Assembly: GCF_900099895.1 (NCBI RefSeq)
Contig: NZ_FNDY01000011.1
Location: 81,460-145,459, forward strand
Reading direction: 5' to 3'
Length of the DNA stretch: 64,000 bases
Source: Paenibacillus naphthalenovorans
Lineage (GTDB): Bacteria; Bacillota; Bacilli; Paenibacillales; NBRC-103111
The translations under genes and the position numbers were made by a program. The notes beneath the pieces were generated by a model. The model had not been told where the DNA came from. It searched no databases and saw nothing but the letters and a program-made list of their open reading frames with translations. Of this stretch, positions 1-6,330 are shown in pieces (positions within the stretch are counted from its first letter, which is position 1; each line of letters opens with the position of its first letter).

Positions 1-543
1 TCTGATCTGTGCAGGATCCGTCATTGTTCTTTCGGTCATTCGAACCAGCTGTTTTTTTTGAAAATAGGCATTCAGTTCGTCATCCTTCATACTGGCTAAG
101 TAGAGTTTGCCCATGGAAGTACAATAAAATTGCCTGCGGGTGCCCACGGGGATGTCATACCGGATGGGATGCGTCCCTTTCACCTTATCGATATAAACCA
201 ATTCATCCCCGCTCACAATTCCCAGGTATATGTCTTCCCCGGTTTTGGTCCCCAAATCCTCTATATACGGACGCGCCAAAGGTTTGACAGTAAAATGATG
301 CACGATGGATGAAGCCAGTTCAATCATGCCGCCCCCAATCGAATAGAGCTTTGTTGCATCGTTGTAATACACATACCCGTGTGAAGCCATTTGCTTCAAC
401 AAATTGTGCATGCTGCTTTTGGGGATATCGGCAAACTCATTCATCATTTCCGTGAACGATAGCCCGTGTGATTTCTTGCTTAACAGACGCAAAATGGCAA
501 ATATGCGGGAAACCGTTCTAAATGCTCCGTTATCTTGTGTCAT
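1..543 (-). CDS. IclR-family transcriptional regulator (3' end outside window)
   Basis: The minus strand is open from an ATG at 541-543 to the window edge, giving 181 codons without a stop. The N-terminus reads as an IclR winged helix: FRTVSRIFAILRLLS near residues 8-22 and a recognition helix PKSSMHNLLKQMASHGYV near 41-58. An effector domain follows, with SIGGGMIELASS and the conserved RPYIEDLGTKTGEDIYLGI stretch, and the protein runs off the edge before the ligand pocket is complete. It is divergent from the GntR gene. Its targets probably lie outside the window, so the ligand is unknown. The family is clear; the rest is not visible. Confidence 0.85.
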   Translation of the reverse strand, partial: MTQDNGAFRTVSRIFAILRLLSKKSHGLSFTEMMNEFADIPKSSMHNLLKQMASHGYVYYNDATKLYSIGGGMIELASSIVHHFTVKPLARPYIEDLGTKTGEDIYLGIVSGDELVYIDKVKGTHPIRYDIPVGTRRQFYCTSMGKLYLASMKDDELNAYFQKKQLVRMTERTMTDPAQIR

Positions 544-590
544 AGCTCCACCTTCATGATTCGTTTATTTGAACTACTGTCCATATATTG

Positions 591-619
591 AAATTAACGA
601 ACAAATGGGCTTTTGTCAA
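591..619 (-). promoter_or_regulatory. Putative sigma-A promoter of the truncated iclR gene
   Basis: On the minus strand TTGACA (614-619) is followed after 17 nt by TAATTT (591-596), about 50 nt upstream of the iclR ATG. The -35 is perfect and the -10 is weak. Confidence 0.4.
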
Positions 620-651
620 GAAAAGTACCGGAGCGCCAACCCCTCGGCTCA

Positions 652-681
652 TTGAGGAATCCGCTTACTTTTTGTTATAAT
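652..681 (+). promoter_or_regulatory. Putative sigma-A promoter of the gntR gene
   Basis: TTGAGG (652-657) and a perfect TATAAT (676-681) are separated by 18 nt. They lie 26 nt before the first ATG of the GntR gene. This and the iclR promoter share a short divergent intergenic region. Confidence 0.55.
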
Positions 682-707
682 TTAAGTAAATTAAGACATC
701 AAATCTT

Positions 708-1493
708 ATGCTATCGGGATGTGTACAGATAAACATGGAAAAACGACCGACGATTCCCCTGTCTGAAGGAAATGACCAAGAACCGGTCAACCCTGCTCTT
801 TCTTCCAATATGCAGTCTTTTTTGTCCCAGTTAGAGACGAATGAGGAAACTCGCCTGCCGCAGCGTGCCTACTTAGCCGTTCGCCATGCGATTCGGCATC
901 TTCAATTGGCACCCGGACAAACGGTACTGGAAGGGACATTAGCCGAAATTCTGGGCATGAGCAGGACACCCGTGCGTGAAGCTCTCGTTCGTCTGGAAAT
1001 GGAGGGCTGGGTCCGCCTGATCCCGCGCAGGGGCTTTACCGTTGCGCCCATTGTAGCGGATGATCTGCAGCAAATTTACGAGGTGGTTGAAGCGCTGGAC
1101 GGCATTGCAGGCCGTCTTGCCGCCGGCCGTGTCACTTCAGAAGAACTTCATCAGCTCGAGCTTCTCGTTGATGAGCAGCAAAAGGCACTGGACAACGACG
1201 ATCTCCTTGCCTGGACAGACCTGGATGATCAGTTTCATAACTATATCGTGGACCTGGCCAAAAATCCGCGTCTTAGAGGCATTATGGACAGTCAAACCGA
1301 TCAGCTTTACCGCGCCCGGTTGTATACGATACAATACAGGCCCAAGCCTACGCGCTCGATGATCGAACATCAAGCGATCCTGGCTGTCATGAAGGCCGGA
1401 GAACCGGAAGCCGCCCGTACGATGCTGCAATCTCACCGCTACAGGGCCCGCAATGAAATTCTGGAAGTGCTCCGGACGATCCGCGCCACCTAA
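708..1493 (+). CDS. GntR-family regulator with FCD domain
   Basis: This 261-codon protein has a GntR winged helix at about residues 50-115, including SRTPVREALVRLEMEGWV. An FCD ligand domain follows (about 122-250). It keeps the Asp/three-His metal-site pattern: DDQFHNYI, IEHQAIL and LQSHRYRAR. FCD regulators usually repress organic-acid catabolism genes and are released by a carboxylate ligand. The convergent neighbour encodes a tartrate/D-malate dehydrogenase whose promoter carries a GTATAC-centred palindrome typical of FCD-type operators, so that gene is the likely target (inference). No good ribosome site precedes the ATG at 708 or the in-frame ATG at 735, so the start is uncertain. Confidence 0.88.
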   Translation: MLSGCVQINMEKRPTIPLSEGNDQEPVNPALSSNMQSFLSQLETNEETRLPQRAYLAVRHAIRHLQLAPGQTVLEGTLAEILGMSRTPVREALVRLEMEGWVRLIPRRGFTVAPIVADDLQQIYEVVEALDGIAGRLAAGRVTSEELHQLELLVDEQQKALDNDDLLAWTDLDDQFHNYIVDLAKNPRLRGIMDSQTDQLYRARLYTIQYRPKPTRSMIEHQAILAVMKAGEPEAARTMLQSHRYRARNEILEVLRTIRAT

Positions 1494-1497
1494 AGAA

Positions 1498-1538
1498 AAG
1501 AGCTGAGGTTGATTTTCCGGAAATCAACCTCAGCTCTT
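1498..1538. terminator. Bidirectional intrinsic terminator between convergent genes
   Basis: A perfect 18-bp stem (1498-1515 with 1521-1538, 5-nt loop) lies between the stops of the GntR gene and the dehydrogenase gene. The minus-strand side is followed by a TTTCTTT tail, so it works best for the minus-strand gene. Confidence 0.85.
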
Positions 1539-1541
1539 GGA

Positions 1542-2642
1542 TTATTTAAGACTGGCAGCTTTATTGGACAGATTAGCTATAATCGCATCAGTAACCTCCG
1601 TGGTTCTGCTGGTACCCCCTACATCAGGAGTAAGCTTTCCTTGTCCAGTCGTTTCTTCGATCGCCCGATTGAGAAGTGCGGCTTCCTCATGAAGGCCGAG
1701 ATGCTCCAGCATGAGCGCCCCGCTGGCAATGGTTCCGATCGGATTGGCTATGCCCGCCCCGGCAATATCGGGAGCAGATCCATGGACGGGCTCGAACATG
1801 CTCGGGTAGCGTCTGTCGGGGTTGAGATTGGCGCTGGCGGCAAGCCCCAGGCTTCCGGCAAGAGCACTGCCCAGATCAGACAGAATGTCGGCAATCAGGT
1901 TGGAGCCCACGACGACTTCCAATGTTTCCGGCTTCAATACAAAGCGGGCCGCCATAGCGTCAACCAGCCATTGCTCGGTTTCGACATCCGGATATTCCTG
2001 ACTCACACGCGCAAACACTTCATCCCAAAGTACCATTCCATATTGCTGTGCATTGCTTTTCGTTACACTGGTCACTTTCTTTCTTTTACGAGTGCGGGCC
2101 GTCTCAAACGCGAAACGAATAATCCGTTCGCAGCCTTCCTCCGTAAACACCGACGACTGAACCGCCACTTCCTTCCCTTTCCCCCGCCCTGTGAAATTCC
2201 GTCCGCCGAAGCCCGAATACTCGCCTTCCGAATTTTCACGAATCAAGATCCAATCCAGCTCTTCCACATTCGGATGGCGCAGCTTGCTTTCCACTCCCGG
2301 CAGGAAGCGAACAGGCCGGATATTGGCCCACTGATCAAAGCCTTGGCAGATCGCAAGTCTCAATCCCCACAAACTCACATGGTCCGGGACATTTTTCCAG
2401 CCGACGGCGCCGAAATAAATAGCGTCATAATCCTTCAGCTGCTCCAACCCGTCTTCAGCCATCATTCGGCCGTGTTTAGCGTAATATTCGCTTCCCCATG
2501 GAAAAGAATCAAACTGGAAAGAAAATTTTCCATTGGACGCTTGGGCCAAGTGCTCCAGTACACGCTGTCCTTCTTGGATTACCTCTTGCCCGATACCGTC
2601 ACCAGGGATGACTGCAATTCGAAAATGTTGGTGTTCACTCAT
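1542..2642 (-). CDS. Tartrate / D-malate dehydrogenase (isopropylmalate dehydrogenase family)
   Basis: The 366-residue product is a decarboxylating beta-hydroxyacid dehydrogenase of the LeuB/TtuC/DmlA family. Visible marks are IPGDGIGQEV at the N-terminus, ENSEGEYSG, the KSNAQQYGM segment, SNLIADILSDLGSALAGS and EPVHGSAPDIAGAGIANP. Length and motifs fit the tartrate/D-malate branch better than LeuB, and no leucine genes are nearby. The family oxidises tartrate or D-malate with NAD and a divalent metal in the cytoplasm. The start is the ATG at 2640-2642, which has AGGAGG (2650-2655) 7 nt upstream; an ATG 7 codons earlier has no such site. It ends at the terminator at 1498-1538. Exact substrate is not decided by sequence. 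Confidence 0.85.
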   Translation of the reverse strand: MSEHQHFRIAVIPGDGIGQEVIQEGQRVLEHLAQASNGKFSFQFDSFPWGSEYYAKHGRMMAEDGLEQLKDYDAIYFGAVGWKNVPDHVSLWGLRLAICQGFDQWANIRPVRFLPGVESKLRHPNVEELDWILIRENSEGEYSGFGGRNFTGRGKGKEVAVQSSVFTEEGCERIIRFAFETARTRKRKKVTSVTKSNAQQYGMVLWDEVFARVSQEYPDVETEQWLVDAMAARFVLKPETLEVVVGSNLIADILSDLGSALAGSLGLAASANLNPDRRYPSMFEPVHGSAPDIAGAGIANPIGTIASGALMLEHLGLHEEAALLNRAIEETTGQGKLTPDVGGTSRTTEVTDAIIANLSNKAASLK

Positions 2643-2701
2643 GCTTCGGCCTCCTGCCATCATTTTGTAATATGCTTGATTTATTGATGATCTGTATGTT
2701 C

Positions 2702-2731
2702 ATTATCAATTAACGTATACGTTATTGTCAA
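2702..2731 (-). promoter_or_regulatory. Promoter of the tartrate dehydrogenase gene with embedded operator
   Basis: Minus strand: TTGACA (2726-2731), 18-nt spacer, GATAAT (2702-2707). The spacer contains TAACGTATACGTTA (2711-2724), a perfect 14-bp palindrome with a GTATAC core. A regulator bound there would block RNA polymerase directly. The adjacent FCD-type GntR protein is the natural candidate. Confidence 0.7.
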
Positions 2732-2881
2732 TAGTTTCTTGTATTTTTATCCTCGAAATTTTAAACCCGCGTAAAATTAGTTTGATAAAACTTATAAAAT
2801 TTCAATCCAAAAGAAAATCTCACTTTCCGAATCTCGCTCATGATCTTAAATTAATGAATACATTAATAGATTTAACCAACC

Positions 2882-2912
2882 AAAAAAGAGAGGCGATAGT
2901 ACCCTGCCTCTC
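2882..2912 (-). terminator. Intrinsic terminator after the SDR/uxaA operon
   Basis: GAGAGGC (2888-2894) pairs with GCCTCTC (2906-2912). On the minus strand the stem is followed by six T (2882-2887). It lies 40 nt past the SDR stop. Confidence 0.88.
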
Positions 2913-2951
2913 CTTCATATCGTGCGATGCCTCATAAAATGCGATTTGCTG

Positions 2952-3686
2952 TCAAATAAACATACCGCCGTCTACTTTAATCGTCTCGCCGGTCACAAAA
3001 TGGGAATGAGCAATCACGGAATAAACCACTTCGGCAACATCCTCCGGAGCAGCCACTCTCCCTAACGGCGTCCCTTCCGCCAAGCGCATCACATGATCCT
3101 CCTGGCCTTCCACCCACCTGGTCTGCACAACCCCAGGCGCAACGCTATTCACTCTCACTTCGGGTGCCATCACACGGGCCAGTGATTTGGTCACGCTGAT
3201 CGCCGCCGCTTTGGAGGCCGCATAGGCGATGGAACTGCCTAAGCCTGTGATTCCTGCTACGGAAGTGATATTCACTATGCAGCCTCTCTGTTTTTTTAAT
3301 TCTGCGGCGGCAGCACGACAGCAGAAGAACATCCCCTTCACATTGACATCCATGACCCGGTCCCAATATTCTTCCTTCAATCCTTCCAGATCATCGTGCT
3401 TCACAAAATCGGTCACACCGGCGTTGTTGACCAAAATGTCCAATCGTCCAAAGGTATCTATCGTTTGCTGAACCATGTCCCTTACTTTCCGGTCATCCGA
3501 TACCGTGCCTTGAATTACTATGCAATTGACACCTAATGCCTCGATCTCCTTTTTGGTTTCCAAGGCTTCTTTTTCCGATTTGGAATAATTGACTGCAATA
3601 TGGACGCCTTCCTGCGCCAAACGGCATGCTATGGCTTTCCCGATACCCGTAGCCGATCCGGTAATCAGTGCGGCTTTTCCTTTCAC
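2952..3686 (-). CDS. SDR-family oxidoreductase (FabG-like)
   Basis: A classical short-chain dehydrogenase of about 244 residues. It has the NAD(P) motif TGSATGIG near the N-terminus, NNAG, an active-site Ser in NITSVAGITG and the catalytic YAASK. The start is taken as GTG at 3684-3686 because GGAGGG sits 8 nt upstream; a TTG five codons earlier overlaps that ribosome site. It is last in an operon after the altronate-dehydratase-like genes and a PdxA2 gene, and ends at the terminator at 2882-2912. A role in oxidising or reducing a sugar-acid intermediate is inferred from the neighbours. Confidence 0.85.
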   Translation of the reverse strand: MKGKAALITGSATGIGKAIACRLAQEGVHIAVNYSKSEKEALETKKEIEALGVNCIVIQGTVSDDRKVRDMVQQTIDTFGRLDILVNNAGVTDFVKHDDLEGLKEEYWDRVMDVNVKGMFFCCRAAAAELKKQRGCIVNITSVAGITGLGSSIAYAASKAAAISVTKSLARVMAPEVRVNSVAPGVVQTRWVEGQEDHVMRLAEGTPLGRVAAPEDVAEVVYSVIAHSHFVTGETIKVDGGMFI

Positions 3687-3704
3687 CCGTATTCCCTCCA
3701 ATAT

Positions 3705-4886
3705 TCAGAAAGTAGGCCCTATCCGGTAAATGCCGAAATCGTGCTGCTTCAATATTTCCGATTTGGTCCATTTACCGGAACATACCGAAACCATTTCGTC
3801 AAACAGACGTTGTCCTACAGCTTCGATCGTTTCTGTTCCGTCTATGATCGTACCGGCATTAATGTCAATATTGTCGCCCATCTTGTTAAAAATGGCGGTA
3901 TTCGTAGAGATTTTGATCACAGGCGCGATCGGAGAGCCGGTAGGCGTTCCTCTGCCGGTAGTGAATAGCACGATTTGCGCCCCGCCGGCTACCATCCCGG
4001 TTAATTGTTCGATGTCATGGCCTGGCGTATCCATCCATACGAGTCCCTTTTTGGTCGGGGCTTCCGCATAATCGATGAGCTCCTGAAGCGGCCTGGTTCC
4101 CGCTTTATTCGCTGCGCCCAATGATTTTTCCTCCAGCGAGCTTAAACCTCCCCGGATATTGCCCGGACTCGGATTCCCCGTACGTATATCGACCCCCATC
4201 TTGAACGCGCGGCTTTCCATCGCCTGGATAACCTCATAAACTTTTTTGGCTACCCTGTCGTCTACGGCTCTATTCGCCAACAAGTGTTCCGCTCCGATTA
4301 ATTCCGTCGTCTCCGCCAATATGGACGTTCCTCCATGGTCGACGATCATATCGCTGACTACGCCTACCGCCGGATTAGCGGATAGTCCTGAACAAGCATC
4401 CGAGCCCCCGCACTCGGTGCCGACAATCAATTCACGGAGGTCAAAGGGTTCCCGATGAAGCGCGGATGCATCCTGCACCATCTTGGCAGCTATTCTTGCC
4501 CCTTCCGCTACCGTGTATAAGGTGCCGCCGTGGTCCTGGATCGAGACGACCTCAACCGGTTTGCCCGACTTGGCGATTTCCCCTGCAATGCTTCTCGCCT
4601 GATGGGTTTCACAGCCCAGCCCGAGAACGACAACACCGTACACATTCGGATTGGTCCCCATGCCGACATAGGTGCGGAACGTCTGCTCGTAATCGACGCC
4701 TACCTGCGCGCAGCCATGCTGATGAATAAAGCTGACCGTTCCTTGAACAAGCTCCGTGATATGCTTTGCCGCTTGTGTGGCGCAAACAATCGTAGGCAGG
4801 ATCAACACGTGGTTGCGAATGCCTACCCGGCCGTCAGGACGACGATATCCCCAAAATGTCACAGCATCAGGAGACAATGCGGTCAC
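3705..4886 (-). CDS. UxaA-family altronate/galactarate dehydratase, large domain
   Basis: About 393 residues matching the C-terminal catalytic part of UxaA/GarD dehydratases: FWGYRRPDGRVGIRN at the start, PTIVCATQ, the VGTECGGSDACSGLSANPA signature with family cysteines, and a C-terminal TGRGTPTGSPIAPVIK segment. These Fe-dependent enzymes dehydrate hexarates or altronate to 2-keto-3-deoxy acids. In E. coli UxaA the SAF and catalytic parts are one protein; here the SAF part is the preceding overlapping gene. The likely start is the GTG at 4884-4886, overlapping the SAF gene by 20 nt. An ATG at 4923-4925 is possible, but its GGGGAG lies in conserved SAF codons. Substrate is unproven. Confidence 0.85.
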   Translation of the reverse strand: MTALSPDAVTFWGYRRPDGRVGIRNHVLILPTIVCATQAAKHITELVQGTVSFIHQHGCAQVGVDYEQTFRTYVGMGTNPNVYGVVVLGLGCETHQARSIAGEIAKSGKPVEVVSIQDHGGTLYTVAEGARIAAKMVQDASALHREPFDLRELIVGTECGGSDACSGLSANPAVGVVSDMIVDHGGTSILAETTELIGAEHLLANRAVDDRVAKKVYEVIQAMESRAFKMGVDIRTGNPSPGNIRGGLSSLEEKSLGAANKAGTRPLQELIDYAEAPTKKGLVWMDTPGHDIEQLTGMVAGGAQIVLFTTGRGTPTGSPIAPVIKISTNTAIFNKMGDNIDINAGTIIDGTETIEAVGQRLFDEMVSVCSGKWTKSEILKQHDFGIYRIGPTF

Positions 4887-5169
4887 CCCTTCCCCGTTTC
4901 CCTTCCAGGTTATGAACGTGCACATGCTCCCCGACGGCGATATCCTTCACCGCAACGCCGATCACTTCTCCATATTTCAAGATGTCTTGCCCGCTGGATA
5001 TCGGCGCGACCGCAAATTTATGACCGAATTCGATATTTTCTTTCAGCTCCACAGCGATCGTGTTCCCGCCGCAGTTGACCGTTACTACCGTCCCGCCAGG
5101 AATATTCGTCAAGGCCACCGCCACATTGTCAACCGGTTTCATCATGACCGTGCTGTAGTTGGTCTCCAT
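4867..5169 (-). CDS. UxaA-family SAF-domain subunit of the split dehydratase
   Basis: A 100-residue SAF-domain protein corresponding to the N-terminal domain of altronate dehydratase. It contains NVAVALTNIPGGTVV, a GHKFAVAPISSG stretch and a C-terminal VGEHVHVHN. In the split form of the enzyme this small subunit pairs with the large catalytic subunit encoded next. GGGGAG lies about 10 nt before the ATG at 5167-5169, and the 3' end overlaps the large-subunit gene, so the two are translationally coupled. Confidence 0.85.
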   Translation of the reverse strand: METNYSTVMMKPVDNVAVALTNIPGGTVVTVNCGGNTIAVELKENIEFGHKFAVAPISSGQDILKYGEVIGVAVKDIAVGEHVHVHNLEGKRGRGDRIVS

Positions 5170-5194
5170 GCCGCATCATCTCCCCACCCGCTTA

Positions 5195-6220
5195 TTATCC
5201 ATTGGTTACCTTATCCCTCTTCCCCAAAACCAATCGAACGGCCAGCCTCATGGCATGTGCCATGGCTCCGGGATCGGCAATGCCCTTGCCCGCAATATCA
5301 AATGCGGTTCCATGCGCAGGGGTCGCCAGAACGACAGGCAGCCCGCCGCTGACCGTCACCCCTTTGTTGAAGCCCATCAGCTTCATGCCCGTCTGCGCCT
5401 GATCGTGATACATGGCAAGCAAAGCGTCGAACGGGTCCTTGGGAAGACGCAGGAAAATCGTATCCGCCGGATAAGGCCCCGCGACATTGATGCCTTGTGC
5501 CTGTGCTTCTTGCACCGCAGGAATCATTTCATCGATCTCCTCCGTCCCGAAGAGACCTCCGTCCCCGGCATGAGGATTGAGTGCGGCCACCGCAATTCGC
5601 GGCTGATGATAACCCGCTGCCGTAAGCGTTTCATGGGCAAACCGAATCCGCTGACCGATACTTTCTTTCGTAATCAGCTCGCTTACTTTTCGAAGAGGAA
5701 TATGGGAGGTTACGCGGAATACCCAAAGCTTCTCCATGACATTAATTTCACCGAATCCGTCTTTAACGCCCAGCAGGTCGGCAAGAAAATGAATATCATC
5801 CTCAAAATGAAGGCCGCCCCGAAACATCGCTTCTTTATTCAAAGGAGCATAGACCACGCCTTCCAGATGATTCCCCTTCACGAGCTGCAAAGTGTATTCC
5901 AGCGTTTTTCCGCTCGCTAACCCCGCTTCCGGAGAGAGGATGCCCTTTTGGAAATCATCCGGATTTATATTTTGCAGATCGATTAACGGAAGCTCATGCT
6001 CCTGGAATGAAGCCTGTTCGATGGAATCGATTTTTCGATAGTTTAAGGTGACCCCGGCGAGCTCCGCCCCCTGCTTAAACACCCGTTCATCACCAACCAG
6101 CACCCATTGAGCCAAACTGCGAATTTCATCCATTTGCAGCGCTTTAGCGACCAGCTCCGGCCCGATTCCTGCTGCATCGCCGTAAGTCAAAGCCATAACC
6201 GGTTTTCTTTGAGTTTTCAT
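5195..6220 (-). CDS. PdxA2-type 4-phospho-acid dehydrogenase (PdxA family)
   Basis: A 341-residue PdxA-family oxidoreductase. It starts YGDAAGIGPELVAKAL and carries three putative metal histidines in VTSHIPL, ALNPHAGDGG and AMYHDQAQ, then a late AHGTAFDIAGKGIADPGA. The HDQAQTGMKLMGF motif is the PdxA2 form, which elsewhere oxidises D-threonate or D-erythronate 4-phosphate rather than making pyridoxal phosphate. No DUF1537 kinase is present in the window to make such a phosphate, so the substrate is open. The ATG at 6218-6220 has AGGAGA about 7 nt upstream. It is the first structural gene after the regulator and has its own promoter at 6269-6297. Confidence 0.82.
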   Translation of the reverse strand: MKTQRKPVMALTYGDAAGIGPELVAKALQMDEIRSLAQWVLVGDERVFKQGAELAGVTLNYRKIDSIEQASFQEHELPLIDLQNINPDDFQKGILSPEAGLASGKTLEYTLQLVKGNHLEGVVYAPLNKEAMFRGGLHFEDDIHFLADLLGVKDGFGEINVMEKLWVFRVTSHIPLRKVSELITKESIGQRIRFAHETLTAAGYHQPRIAVAALNPHAGDGGLFGTEEIDEMIPAVQEAQAQGINVAGPYPADTIFLRLPKDPFDALLAMYHDQAQTGMKLMGFNKGVTVSGGLPVVLATPAHGTAFDIAGKGIADPGAMAHAMRLAVRLVLGKRDKVTNG

Positions 6221-6250
6221 ACCTTATCTCCTTTACCGTTTATTGATTGA

Positions 6251-6264
6251 TGTAAACGTTTTTT
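6251..6264. promoter_or_regulatory. Candidate cre box (CcpA catabolite-repression site)
   Basis: TGTAAACGTTTTTT agrees with the consensus TGWAARCGYTWWCW at 13 of 14 positions. It lies just downstream of the predicted -10 of the pdxA2 promoter, around the start point, where CcpA would repress. Confidence 0.5.
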
Positions 6265-6268
6265 TATC

Positions 6269-6297
6269 ATTATAATTTGCATTGTTACCTTTGACCA
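6269..6297 (-). promoter_or_regulatory. Putative sigma-A promoter of the pdxA2-uxaA-SDR operon
   Basis: Minus strand TGGTCA (6292-6297), 17-nt spacer, perfect TATAAT (6269-6274), about 48 nt before the pdxA2 ATG. No sigma-54 (-24/-12) element with correct GG-N10-GC spacing was found here. That agrees with the regulator lacking the sigma-54 contact loop. Confidence 0.6.
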
Positions 6298-6330
6298 CAG
6301 TTATGTGGCATCGATTTGTTGCATTTTTAA

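Noticed and set aside
1509..2687. 392-codon plus-strand frame opposite the tartrate dehydrogenase gene
   Set aside because: It is a shadow of the real minus-strand gene, with low-complexity composition and no family motifs.
2725..2937. 70-codon plus-strand frame between the dehydrogenase and SDR genes
   Set aside because: It spans the dehydrogenase promoter and the SDR operon terminator, has no ribosome site, and resembles no protein.
6304..6322. Possible sigma-54 promoter TGGCAT...TTGCAT
   Set aside because: The GG and GC elements are 12 nt apart instead of 10, and the sequence points away from the operon. The regulator also lacks GAFTGA.
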